A stretch of 64,000 nucleotides of DNA, from positions 372,001 through 436,000 of the forward strand of contig JBBMOL010000285.1 in NCBI GenBank assembly GCA_037954665.1. Direction: 5' to 3'. The position numbers and the translations under genes are program-made. The notes below the pieces were generated by a model that saw nothing but the letters and a program-made list of their open reading frames with translations, did not search any database and was not told where the DNA came from. Source of the stretch: Laguncularia racemosa. Taxonomy: Eukaryota > Streptophyta > Magnoliopsida > Myrtales > Combretaceae. Positions 1 to 11,569 of the stretch are shown here, piece after piece (positions within the stretch are counted from its first letter, which is position 1; the number at the start of each line of letters is the position of its first letter).

Positions 1-37
1 TATCATTTGCGATTTATTTTTCAAGAAATTTACTCTT

Positions 38-1286
38 CTAATTTAGGTTTTTTTTGCAATTAATATTTGAGTCTTTTAGTAATTTCTTTTTATTTATTCC
101 GATGTTAAACGCTATGGGTTTTGCGGGTTTTACACTAAGTCTCTTGAAATTGAGAATCTTCATTAAGAGATTTCCATAAGGTTTGGTTCCTCTAATCCTC
201 CAAATGTGCTTTAGAATCCTACTTGGCATATCAATTTTCAATTTCTTTTTAATTGCTAGGATTACTACTACCTCCTCTTTAGAAATTGTTGTTTTACTCC
301 CATTTTTTGGCAATATGTGATCTGTAACAATCTTATGCCAAAGCCTAATTAGCAATTCGAATTCTGTAGAAAATATATCTTTCTCTACAAAATCTTCAAC
401 TCCATCATTGATTTCCTTAAAAACCTCTTTTTTGTAGGATGGATCAGCTTTTCGTCATCCTTTCAACTTCAATGTTAAAGCTTTAAATAAGATCCTTTCA
501 ACTAATCTTTATAGATTTTCTTGAAATCTGTGATTCCAAAACAAAGCCTTCTAATATTTCCAAATTATTATAGAACTCTCTTATTAAATCCTCATCCATA
601 GGATTACTCACATTGCACAAATTTTTACATCCTATCTAGTTCAACCAATGATTCAAGTAAAAACCATTATTCTTAAAAACTGGAAATCAACGAAAGAACA
701 TTCTAATACCTTGTTTGAAGTTCTTTTCCTTTTCTTAGGTTAAGGGCTAATGAATGTTGATTTAAGAGAGCATTTTCTCTTCTTCATCCTTTCCTTCTTC
801 TTTGGTTCTAGTTTCTTTTCATGTGATTCTTTATAATTAATCTTAGTTTTAGAGTTCAAGTCTGTGTCATCATTTTTATAACTATCCCTGACAAACTCAT
901 TTTCACTCAGCCTTTCTTCATTTTAACTCACATCTTTATCGAATACCTTCTTAACAAGGTCATGCACCCTTTTTGACCTTGTTGCTTTCTTTTTTGTGTT
1001 TATTTTTGTCAAAAGACACCATTTGCTTAGAATCAAATGATTCATCCACAATGTTTATGATTTCTTTGTCTTTTTCGGATTTGAAACCTTTAGACGCTAT
1101 TCTAGATGATTCTTTGAGCCACTTTAAGGTTTTTGAAATTGAAATTGAACAATGTTTGATTTTCTTTTGGAGGTTCAATGTAAAGAAGTCAGGATTTTGG
1201 TTGGTTTGAAGATATAGTTTTTGAGAGTGAGAAGGATTACTCTTTGAACTAGTCTCCGGTCTAAAAAATTGAGAATGGTGCTTCAA
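38..1286 (-). pseudogene. Extra ORF downstream of copia pol: plant transposon protein/envelope-like region
   Basis: Two open segments on the minus strand, 1286-960 and 355-38, are separated by a broken stretch that stays lysine/serine rich. The distal segment contains the run RLWHKIVTDHILPKNGSK near its start and then KEEVVVILAIKKKLKIDMPS and KPYGNLLMKIL. This pattern resembles the domain annotated in plant genomes as 'putative plant transposon protein', also called envelope-like when found in retroelements. It starts about 120 bp past the RNase H end and has the same orientation as pol, so it looks like an additional 3' ORF of the copia element and not a host gene. The proximal segment is a basic, low-complexity N-terminal part. 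Family assignment is from memory of the motif; function is unknown. Confidence 0.5.
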
Positions 1287-1404
1287 TGGCTATCAGGATC
1301 TTTTAATTTGGTTATTTTAAAAAAAATGTATTTTTTTATTTACTGTTATTCATATTTAAAAACATGTAGAAAAATATAAAATAAATTCATTAAAAAGAAT
1401 TACA

Positions 1405-2990
1405 CATAGTAATTTCATTTCTTAAAAGTTCAAATCTATTTTTATCTAAAGGTTTTGTATAAATATCTAAATATTAACTTTTAGTAGAAACAAATTTAAT
1501 ATTAATATTTTCAGTTGCAACATGATCCCTAATAAAATTATGTCTAATTTTTATATGTTTAGATCTTGAATGATGCATATGATTCTTTGTTAAATTTATA
1601 GCACTTATATTATCACATCTTATAGGATTATTTTTATAAATTAATCCATAATCTTGTAATCGTTGCTTTATCCAAAGAATTTGTACACAACAATTTCCAA
1701 TTGAAATATATTCAACTTCGGCTCTTGATAGAACAACTGAATTCTATTTCTTAGAAGACCAAGAAATCAGTTTGTCTTCTAAGAATGGACAAGCACCAAA
1801 AGTATTTTTTCTATCCAATTTTAAATTGCATAATAAGCATCTAAGTATCCATTTAACTCAAAACTTTGATTTTTGGCATACTAGATTCTTAATTTTATAG
1901 TGCATGCAATGTACTTAAAAATTCTTTTAAATGTGTTTCAATAAGATTACTTTGAAATATTGCACAAATACAAATAGAAAACAAAATATCTAGTCTAGAT
2001 TCAGTCAAATATAGAAGCAAACCAATTGAACTTCTATATAATTTTTCATTGATTTTCTTTCCTTGAGAGTCAAGATCTAACTTGGTAGAGGAACTCATTA
2101 GGGTAGCAACTTCCTTTGAATTTTCATATCTTAACTTTTTCATTATCTATCTAGTATACTTCTCTTGATGAATGAAAATTCCTTCTTGTGTGTTGCTTAA
2201 TTTGTAGACCCAAGAAGAAGTTTAACTCACCCATCATTGACATTTCAAATTTTACCTACATAAGCTTTGCAAATTCATGACAGTATCTTTCATTAGTTGA
2301 TCTAAATATTATGCCATCAACATAGATTTGTACAACTAACATATCATTATGATAATGTTTTAAGAATAAGGTTGTGTTAATCATACCTCTTTGATAGCCA
2401 CTAGAGATAAACTACTCATTAAGTCTCTCATACCAAGCTCTTGGTGCTTGTTTAAGTCCATACAAAGCTTTTCTTAACTTAAAAACATATTCAGGCTCAA
2501 AAGGATACTCAAATCTAGGAGGTTGTTCAACATATACTTCTTCTTTGATATAACCATTTAAAAAAGCACTTTTTACATCCATTTGAAATAATATAAAATC
2601 CTTAAAACAAACATTGGCAAGCAAAAATCATATAGCTTCTAATCTGGCAACAGGAGCTTATGTTTCGTCATAATCTATACCTTCTTCTTGTGAATACCCT
2701 TTAGCTACAAGCTTAGCTTCATTTCTTATAATCTTTTCATTTTCATCTAGTTTATTTTTAAAAACCCATTGAATGCCTATTATTGACTTATTTTAAGTTC
2801 TAGGTACTACATTCCAAATATTATTTCTTTGGAATTGGCTCAATTCTTCTTGCATTGCATTAATCATGTTATTATCATTTAATACTTCATCAATATTATT
2901 TGGTTCAAATTCAAACAACAAGGAAAAATGATTTTCAAGTTCTTGCAACTTAAATCTGGTTTTCATTCCCGATTCTCCATTACTAATAAT
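1405..2990 (-). pseudogene. Copia pol: reverse transcriptase and RNase H (inactive)
   Basis: The longest open piece (2624-2412) carries the copia RT signature FQMDVKSAFLNGYIKEEVYV followed by KALYGLKQAPRAWYERL. Further along, after a stop, the catalytic box reads IYVDGIIF (around 2310-2330) where active copia enzymes have YVDD, so one metal-binding aspartate is a glycine. The piece 2143-1895 and the broken frame below it contain the RNase H end, with SAINLTKNHMHHSRSKHI and IKIRHNFIRDH, followed by LLRNEITMCN close to 1410. Several in-frame stops separate these blocks. It cannot encode a working enzyme. Confidence 0.85.
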
Positions 2991-4470
2991 TAAATTATGG
3001 GGATGAGGTGATTTATACTTCCAGGTTTTTGAACTTTAGATTTATCAACTTTAGTTTCTAGATTACCTTCTAAGTTAGTCTCTGAGATATCGGATTTTAG
3101 GATTTCATCAGATGGTTCTTCCTTTTTATCTATGTCAGGTTTAGATTTATTACTATTATCTTCCCTCACAAGCATAAACACTCCATCATCATCAAAATCA
3201 TCTTTCACTTCATCAAGAAAACATACATTAATAGATTCTTTAGCTACTTTTGATTTTTTATTAAAAACACGATAAGCTTTACTATTTTGTGAATATCCTA
3301 AAAAGATTGCTTCATCTAATCGTTCATCAAACTTACCAAGATTATTTGCATTTTTTTTTTTCACAACACATGTACATCAAAACACATGAAAATATGAAAT
3401 AGATAGTCTTCTACCATGGAACAATTCATATAATTTTTTTGTAGTATTTGGTTAAACATGTACTCTATTCATTACATAACAAACAGTTGCAACAGCCTTA
3501 ACCCAAAAGTATTCAACTATTCCACTTACATTTAACATAGAACGTGCCATTTCTTGTATTATCCTATTTTTTCTTCCTACTACTCCATTTGTTGGGGTGT
3601 ATAAGGTGCTAAAAAATTATGATTTATTCCATGTTCTTCACAGAAAGTTACAAAGAGTATTGTCAAAGTTTGTGCCATGATTGATTCTTAAAGCAACAAT
3701 AGAATATCCTTTCTTATTTGTATTTGTTTAGCAAATTTTTGAAACACATAAAAAGTATCTAACTTATGTTTCAGAAAAAAAAATACCTATGTATATCTTG
3801 AAAAATCATCAACAATCACAAGCCCATATTTATTTCCTCCTAAACTTAAAGTTCTTATTAGTCCAAATAAATCAAGGTGTAATAGTTCAAGTGGTCTTTT
3901 TGTGGAAATCATATTTTTACTTTTATGAGTGAATGAAACCATCTTGTTCTTTAAATAGGTTATACATTTAATATCATGCTTTATGCTACTTCTAGGAAAA
4001 CCATCAACAAGATTCTTTTCAGAAAGTTTTTTTAGTTGATTAAAGTTTATGTGACCAAGCTTTTATGCCAAACATGTATATTGTCATTCATGGTCAGAAA
4101 ACAACATTCAACATTCATGTCAGAGAGTGTAATCAAATATATGCTCCTCTTCCTAAACCCTTTGAACAATTTTACTCCTTCAGTATTGTAAGCATAACAT
4201 TTACTCTTTTCAAAGATCATTTTATAACCTCTATCACATAATTGACTTGTGCTTAATAGATTATATTTTAGTCCTTTCACCAAAGAAACATTTTCAATCA
4301 AATATGGAAGATGACCAATTGTACTTGTTCCTATAATTTTACCTCTTCTATCATTTCTAAATCTTACATATCCTTTTTCCTTCCACATTATGCTAGTAAA
4401 CAAGGATTCATCTCCTATCATATGGCCTGAATACCTATTGTCCAAATACTAAGTGCCTTTTATTTTTATT
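2990..4470 (-). pseudogene. Copia pol: protease end, GAG-pre-integrase and integrase (inactive)
   Basis: The segment 4445-4047 begins with the end of the aspartic protease, where the usual DSG-type active site followed by HMTGD reads DNRYSGHMIGD, so the catalytic motif is lost. Next come SLVKGLKYNLLSTSQLCDRG and VWHKSL, the GAG-pre-integrase region. The integrase core lies between about 3990 and 3420 in shifting frames. It includes LLHLDLFGLIRTLS and VIVDDFSRYT, but the second catalytic box reads LRINHGTNFDN, with Asn where an Asp is expected. The open piece 3364-2990 (GYSQNSKAYRVFNKKSK) is the integrase C-terminus and the linker before RT. Multiple stops make this a pseudogene. Confidence 0.8.
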
Positions 4471-5234
4471 CCTTATCCTTACAATCATGCAAAAGGTAGT
4501 CAAACCTTTTTAGGAACCCAAACTAGCTTGGGTCCTTGATAAGTCAAGCTCGTCTTTTCTTATTTCTTAACTTGGTGTGTACTAAGCTTGTTTCTTTTAT
4601 AGAAGCAATACTTTTCTATGTAGCCTACTTTATTGCTAAAGAAACACACATAAGAAGATGTATTATACATTTGATTTACCTGACATTGATGGTTTAGCCT
4701 TAGATACCATGTATTGTATCCATTCTTGTAGTCTCTATGATAACCTCTGAGTGGATACTTATATTATTGAGGGTACCTTCTAAAATATCCTTTGCTGCTA
4801 CTATTTGAGTTCTTTTTAACATGTTCCTTATTTCTAATAGGTTCAACATTCATAGATCCACTTCATTTAACAAACATAGTCTTTTCCATATTATTAAACG
4901 AGCTACCATATTCATATCCAAGTATATGTCTAATACTTGTAGATCTTTAACTACTTATAAACATGTTTAGTTTTTTGTCACTTTCATTAAATTTATTAAA
5001 GGTGTTCTTGATTTTATGTGATAGATCTTCGATTCTAGCTTTTAGATCTTTAATTTCATCCTTCAAAATACCACTTTCTTTTCTTCAGACATTAGAATTA
5101 ACATGCATTATTTCATTATTATTCTTTAGAGTATCATTCTCATCAACAAGTAGTTTGTTTGCTTAACTTAAAACATCTTTATCATTTTTCAAGGCTTTAT
5201 ATTTTGCTTCTAACTTAGATATATGTTTTCCTTA

Positions 5235-6310
5235 TTAAAAGCCTTTAACAGCTTTTTTTATCTCACCATATATTTCATTATTTGATATATCAACTTTAGA
5301 TTCAGAATTTACCTCAGATGTAGCCATTAAATACAGATTGGCTTCTTCCTCATCTTCACTTGCAACTTCCGAGTCAGCTTCTAACTTGTCCAAGTCACTC
5401 CAAGTTGCCATCATTGCTCGACTTTTCTTCTTGAATTTTTCCATCTTCTTTATAAGAACTGGGCACTCATATTTGATATGTCCAGTTTTCTTACATTCAT
5501 AACATGTGATCTCTTTCTTTTCTTCCATCTCCTTATAGTTTTTCCCTACATTAAATTTGTTATATTTGCTAAATTTCTTACATTTCTTTTCATCAACTTG
5601 TTGAATCTTTTTGCTAACATACTGATGTCCTCATCATCATCATTGTCCTCATTAAAGTTAAACTATTCAGTAGCTATTTTCTTTACTTTGAATGCAATTT
5701 CTTTTGTGCTATTGTTAGATTCTTCAATTACGTTCAAATGAGACTTATATGCCATTAGCTTCTCCGTAGATTGGCTAAGTGTGAGCTTGTTTAGATCTTA
5801 TGCTTCTTCTATAGCAGTCTTCTTAGCATCCCATGACTTTGGTAAGATCCACAATACTTTCTTAACAAGATCAAGATTTTTTATTTTCTTTCCAAGAGAT
5901 GTTAGTTCATTAGTTATAATAGTAAAATGATTAAATGCATCTTTAATTTTCTCATCGGATTTAATTTTAAATAGTTCATATCTTTGTAGCAAAGCATTGA
6001 TTTTTGTTTCCTTAATAGTATTCATTCCTTCATGTGTTTCAAACAGAGTATCCCATATTTCTTTAGTTGTGTCGCATGAAGAAATCAAGTAAAATTCAAA
6101 TGATGCTATAGTATTGAGTAGCATATTCTTAGCCTTATTATTCTGCTTGATGAGCTTCAATTCGGCCTTAGTGAACTCATCATGATTTGTTCTTATCACT
6201 TGATTGTCTCCAATACCAATCACTTACCATGAATCAGTCATTAGCCTTAATATAAGTGGACATCCACATTTTCCAATATAAGTAATTTATGTCATCAAAG
6301 TATGGAGCTC
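5235..6310 (-). pseudogene. Copia gag with CCHC zinc knuckle (broken)
   Basis: From about 6305 the minus strand reads INRAPYFDDINYLYWKMWM, the typical start of a copia gag, with a stop soon after. The open piece 6223-5798 continues the gag (UBN2-type) with CDTTKEIWDTLFETHEG and KIKNLDLVKKVLWILPKSWD. The piece 5528-5235 contains an intact nucleic-acid binding knuckle, CYECKKTGHIKYEC (C-x2-C-x4-H-x4-C), followed by a lysine-rich then acidic tail. Gag normally forms the particle that packages element RNA. The stop codons and the break near 5530-5800 show that it is no longer expressed as one protein. Confidence 0.85.
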
Positions 6311-6369
6311 GATTGATTGTAATGTTATTCTTGGCTATGATAAAGTGGATCACTCAAATAAAAGAGACC

Positions 6370-7500
6370 TACTAATACTAATTACTAGTCTCAAAGAATA
6401 ACCAAAAGGGGGGTGAATTGGTTATTAAAAAAAATAACTTTCTTAAAATTAGATCACGTCCCCAATTAGTTGTTTATAAATTATGGCTTTGAATTATCTT
6501 TGCAAATACAATAAATAATTAATCGCAAAAATAAAATGTAAAGTAAGAGAAGTTTGTGTAAGGATTTATAGAGGTTCTGTCTCAAGTGTTAGTCCTCTCT
6601 TCTAACTCTAAGGTGAGGAACTAGTATTCCACATTGGTGTGTTCCACTATATCTAAACAAAAATGAGCTTACAAATAGTAACTACAATTCACACTATTAC
6701 TTAGTTATCTCTAAACTCAAAGCCTATTTATAATTTAACTCTCACAAAATATCAAAATCAATAAGGAATAAAGATAATGAAATCCTTATTCAGTTCGATA
6801 CAAATAAAAATGAAATGTAACAAAGTTTTGCATAAAGGATGCAGTGTATATTTCTTCATTGTGTCTTGGTCTATTTTTTTCTTAGACATTGAGCATGCAA
6901 CAAGCTAGATGAAGATAAGCTAGACATCGAAGATAAGATTTGTTCTAGATATTTCTCATTTATCAGAGATCATAATCTTTTATCTTTATCCCAAATTCAA
7001 AAACGTTTAAAGCCTATGGATAATATATTAAAAAAAAATGACTTCATATCACTTAGAAATAAGAGTGTAACTTACTTGTTATCCTTTTTGAATATTTTCT
7101 CCTCCTCAAACGGAGCTTTGAATTTCGAAAATATTAATCTTCATTGGATAAACTTTGTTTTGTCAAATCTGGACTAATAGTTTTATTCTTAAAATTGATT
7201 GTAACTTCAAATCACCTTGATATATTAACCAACTTCGTGGAACATTTTGAATATATTACCCAAATACATTCAACTTTGGAGCTAGGTCTTCAAGTTGATT
7301 AAAAATTCAAGGATAAACTTACTCTACAACATGTTGTTCGTTTCTGCAATTTTTGTTCGTATAGTAGGTCTACTCTCCGATTCAGTGTCTGAGTTACTTT
7401 CTGAGTAAAAACTTGGGAGTTGTTCACTAAGTCTACTCTCTAAGTCAGTCTTTAAGTTACCTTCTAAGTAAAAACTAGAGAGTGAAACTTCTTTTTTGAG
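6370..7500 (-). repeat. Probable 5' LTR/leader of the copia element, with a tandem repeat
   Basis: This non-coding AT-rich stretch lies immediately upstream (minus strand sense) of the gag start. A C-run near 6406-6416, read as C on the minus strand, and the step into a short leader are typical of the end of copia LTRs. The outer LTR boundary cannot be fixed because the partner LTR is outside the window. Between 7369 and about 7487 a ~63-bp unit occurs twice, each copy with a TCTACTCTC core and a GAGTAAAAACT-like or TAAGTAAAAACT core. No gene is visible. Confidence 0.4.
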
Positions 7501-8101
7501 AATGCTTTGTAATTAAAATAAATTACATGTATATTATTTAACTACATACTTAATAACTTAGTTAATAATCTCTTAGCTTTTTGTTATCATCAAAACTATT
7601 AACAAAAGAACTTAACAACATGATTCAATAGTATTAATTCTTTGGGGTCAAACTTGATTTCTTGAATACTTCATCAAAACCATAAAACAAGATTAAAACT
7701 TGATTTCTAGTCTCCATAATCAATATATATAACAAAAGATTAAAACTCTTACCTCAAATTGAATCAGAAATCCAATCACCACACAATCTTAGCACTAGCC
7801 ATATGACTACACAATTACCATACCAATCCTTCAATTCCTTTATAACCACACACAAATTAGAGCTTTAATTTCCACAAGACAACATACTAAAGGTAGGATT
7901 AATTACCGAATTAAGGGAAGCCTCTAAACTCTAAGAATCATTTTGAGCCTTAATTGAATTCTATCTAAAGATCTTTTATTCCAAAGGAAATTACCAAATT
8001 AACACTTATAGGGCTTTAAATTGATTTTGAAAACCAAGGAAAAGAAAGAGGGATAAGTTCTTACCTTAGTATTTCTCTTGTTACATTTACACAGAAGTAA
8101 G
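7500..8101. other. AT-rich spacer, no gene seen
   Basis: This is AT-rich sequence between the copia LTR region and the gypsy element. No coding potential, RNA gene or repeat structure was recognised. Its last bases (8097-8101, GTAAG) form the left copy of the gypsy element's target duplication. Confidence 0.5.
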
Positions 8102-8601
8102 TGTTATGTCTATTCAAAAGGAAGGGAAGATGAGAAGAAAAACTCAAAGACCTCAATATTTGAGGAATTATGTAGAACCATAAAAGGAGGTAGTAGATGT
8201 CATAGGTAATAGAAATTACATAGAAAAAATTTATAAATCTACCAAAATATAGTTAATAGCTTCTTAAATCTAACTGATTTGTAATAGATTGTATGGAGAA
8301 CATATATAAAGGAAATAAAAATCTAAAGAGGGGACATCTTTTACCCTAAATCAATTGTGTAAGCAACTTAAGGAGTCTTCTAGTACTTGAACTCCATAAT
8401 CCATTTTTCTTTACTTGAGTTAACCATATTGCAAATAAAATTTTCAAAGCTTTAGCATAAATACAAAAACCCTAAGGGAGAGAATAGAGATTAGAGAAGT
8501 AAGAGAGATAGACTTACATGCTTTGTTGTCAAGCCAAGAGAAAGAAGTCCTTTGGTATTGATATTTAAGTTTAGTGTGTTGGGCTTCCTAATAGCCCTAC
8601 A
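8102..8601 (+). repeat. 5' LTR of the gypsy element
   Basis: This is a 500-bp repeat starting TGTTATGTCTATTC and ending CCCTACA, matching 13443-13941 over its length with scattered substitutions and small indels. It supplies promoter and polyadenylation functions in an active element. The following bases ATTAGTGCTTTCATTG (8602-8617) lie where the primer binding site should be. Confidence 0.9.
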
Positions 8602-9041
8602 ATTAGTGCTTTCATTGATTTTTCATCTATCAAATTAGCAAGTTGACAAGATTGTAAGATGAAGTAAAAATGAATGCCAATAGAGTGGATGCATTAGAAA
8701 ATATGGCAACAGAGATGAGTGATAATATCAAAAATATGATGCAAACATTTAAGTCAAATTTCCAAAAATTAGAATTATCAAAATAAAAGACAATCATCAA
8801 CAAATAATTCATCATCTTCTCAACAAAGTACATAAGAATCACAATATTTTGCACCATTAAGTTGGATTTATCAAAGGTTTCAAGACAAGATCTAGAATCT
8901 TAGATTTTCAAGGTAACCTAATTCTTTTATTTTCACCAAGTTCCAAAATAAGAAAGATTAACAATGGCTTCTTTTGCTATGAAGAATGAAGCCTTAAATT
9001 GGCTCCAATAGTTATCCAAGAGTAATAAGTTGACAACTTGG

Positions 9042-9339
9042 ATAGCATTCAAAAATGTTTTACTAATGCGTTTTGACCCTTCTTTGTTTGAAGATTTTTA
9101 AGGGAAGTTGTCGAAATTAGCAAACCTTCTTTTTCATTGAAACTTTCTATTCAATTGCAACCTAATAAAAACACTTCTTTTTCTTCAAATATAGCATTCA
9201 AAAATGTTTTACTAATGCATTTTGACCCTTCTTTGTCTGAAGATTTTTAAGGGAAGTTGTCGAAATTAGCAAACCTTCTTTTTCATTGAAACTTTCTATT
9301 CAATTGCAACCTAATAAAAACACTTCTTTTTCTTCAAAT
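9042..9339 (+). repeat. 149-bp tandem duplication inside the gypsy gag region
   Basis: The stretch 9042-9190 is repeated immediately at 9191-9339 with only two visible substitutions (GCG/GCA near the start and GTTTG/GTCTG). The unit length, 149, is not a multiple of three, so the duplication shifts the gag reading frame. Near-identity of the copies means it is younger than most other damage in the element. Confidence 0.9.
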
Positions 9340-10245
9340 ATCCATACAAGTAATTCACCTTCGACCAATAATTCAATGGTTCCAAACAGATCATTACCTA
9401 TGGAAAGAATGTCTCCTTTGGAATTAGCTTTAAGAAGGGAAAAAGGTCTTTCTTATAACTGTGATGAAAGATTTCATAAGGGTCATGTTTGTAAAGTAAA
9501 GTTTTTTATGATAATCCATCTTGATAAGGATGAAAAGATTGAAGAGGAATTAAAGGAAGAACAATTTCAAGATTGTCTGAATGAGAGCTTAGTCAATATA
9601 AATAATCAAAATGTGGAGAATAGTTATCATGCAATTTTAGGTATAACTTCTCTTGAAACATTACAATTACATGGATTGACTCATAGAAAAACTATTTTAT
9701 TTTTTATTGACTCAAGAAGTACACACAATTTTATTCAATCCAATGTGGCTAAGTATTTGAATCTTCCTATTATAGTAATTCCACAATTTTATATTATGAT
9801 AGGAAAAGGGGATAAATTGGTATGTTGGGGGCCGTGTAAGCAAGTGTCACTCTGTCTGCAACAAATAAAATTTTTCGTAGATTTCAATGTTTTAGAAAGT
9901 CAAGGGGCAAAAATTGTATTGGGAATACAATGGTTGATAACGTTAAGTCCAATCATAGTGGATTATTCAATGCTTATGTTGCAATTTAAATGGAAGAGCA
10001 ATTTGATTAAATTGTATGGTAGTAAAGATTTGGATTTCAAACAATTTGAGCATAATCAATTGAGGAAATTATTACAACCCAATAATGGGGCTTGTCTTGT
10101 TAGTCTAGTGGCTCAAAAAGAAGATTCATCTATATATACTATCACTAACAATGCCATACAGACATTATTGAGCATTCGAAGATGTGTTTGTGACTCCTAC
10201 ATCATTGCCACCACTTCAAAATGTGCAACATCATATTCATCTTAA
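9286..10245 (+). pseudogene. Gypsy gag C-terminus and aspartic protease (open but inactive)
   Basis: This open frame of 319 codons starts inside the second copy of the 149-bp duplication, so its Met is not a true start. It first gives the gag end with a damaged zinc knuckle: residues ~50-70 read EKGLSYNCDERFHKGHVCK, where the usual first cysteine of the knuckle is a serine. An acidic linker follows. Residues ~135-160 hold the retroviral-type protease box, written IDSRSTHNFI, where active enzymes have DSG, so the catalytic site is altered. ILGIQWLITLSPIIVDY further on is the typical protease-RT linker. The frame runs into RT in another phase at about 10184. Confidence 0.85.
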
Positions 10246-11560
10246 AGATGAATCACAAGCCATTAATGTTCAATCATACCGTTATCCTTATTTCCAAAAA
10301 GGGGAGATTGAGAAACTAGTCCAAGATGTGTTAGAAATTGGAGTAATTAAGCCAAGCATAAGTCCATTTTCTTCACCTGTGCTTTTGGTGGAAAAAAAAA
10401 AAAGATTGCTCTTGGAGATTTTGTGTAGATTATAGAGCCTTAAATCAAGCAATTATTTTGCAAAGGTTTCCTATACCCACAATTGATGGATTGTTAGATA
10501 AATTGAGGAGAGCCACAATTTTTTTTCGAAAATGGACTTGAGAGCTAGTTATCATCATATTAGAACGAATCTAGATGATATACCTAAAACTACTCTTTGA
10601 ACTCATAAGGGACATTATGAATTTGTGGTCATGCCATTTAGATTATCAATTGCTCCAACTACATTTGATGTTGTTATGAATAGTATTTTCAAACCATTTT
10701 TGAGGAAATTTATCATTGTATTTTTTTTTATGATATTTTGATTTATAACAAGAATACGAAAGAGCATTTAACACATTTAGAGAAGGCTTTGTTGTGTATA
10801 CATTCTTTTTTAAGAAAAGTAAATGTTCATTTGCTTAAGATAAAATTGACTATTTAAGGCACATTATTTCTTGCAAGGGAGTTCAACCAAATCCTAACAA
10901 AAATTAGAGCTATTGAAGAGTGGCCAAAGGCTATTATAGTTAAGCAATTAAGAGGATTTCTAGGTATCACTAGATATTATAGACGGATTGTCAATGATTT
11001 GCAAGAATAGTATTTTTGTCAACAAATTAACTACACATTCTTTTATATGGAATAAGGAAGCTAAGATAGCTCTAGAGAAATTGAAGTATGCCTTAATGGC
11101 ATCACCAATTTTACCTCTACCAAAATTTTCAAAGATGTTTATTGTCAAGAATGATGCTTCAAGAATGGGGCTAGGTGCAATATTACACCAAGGATTAAAT
11201 CCCATTGCTTATTATAGTAAAAAATTTAGTAATAGGATTCAAAAAGCAAGTGCTTACATATGAGAATTAGTGGTTGTAGTGGATGCTATTAAAAAACGGA
11301 GAGAATATCTTTTAAGTAGACATTTCATTATTAAATAGATTAGATTAGAAGAGTTTAAAAGAATTATTGTCTCCAATGATCCAAACATTGGAACAACAAC
11401 AATACTGGTAAAGTTACTTAGATATGAATATGAGATTCAATATAAACCAAGAGTTAAGAATAAAGTAGCTGATGCCTTATCTAGGCAGTTTAGTGAAGAG
11501 TCACAAATGAATACCATATCTTGTCCCGCTTTTGATTATATTACACTATTGAAAAAGGAA
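10184..11560 (+). pseudogene. Gypsy reverse transcriptase and RNase H (frameshifted, inactive)
   Basis: The RT entry motif (SYRYPYFQKGEIEKLVQDVL, then SPFSSPVLLVEKKK) is open to about 10400, where a 12-A run (10392-10403) throws the frame. The continuation WRFCVDYRALNQ appears in another phase. The catalytic YxDD region near 10725-10745 reads YDILIYN after a T-run, with the first aspartate changed and a further frameshift. A fragment 10988-11263 continues with FIVKNDASRMGLGAIL, the RNase H start, and KNKVADALSRQF-like residues close it near 11490. At least four frame breaks and several stops are present. Confidence 0.88.
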
Positions 11561-11569
11561 TTATCTTAT

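Larger units (their letters stand above)
1..6400 (-). mobile_element. Ty1/copia retrotransposon, degenerate, truncated by the window edge
   Basis: Reading the minus strand from about 6310 down to about 1400 gives the copia order gag, CCHC zinc knuckle, protease, integrase, reverse transcriptase, RNase H, interrupted by many stops and frameshifts. A further ORF follows pol down to position 38. The 3' LTR would lie left of position 1, so LTR pairing cannot be tested. The 5' LTR should lie to the right of about 6370, where the minus strand has a C-rich stretch (near 6410) followed by a short leader before gag. No clean primer binding site is visible there. Key catalytic residues of protease and reverse transcriptase are changed, so the copy is dead. 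The superfamily is secure from domain order; the lineage (possibly Sirevirus-like because of the extra 3' ORF) is inference. Confidence 0.85.

Noticed and set aside
960..1209. + strand open frame overlapping the copia extra ORF
   Set aside because: It mirrors the minus-strand frame and lacks any motif; pol orientation supports the minus strand.
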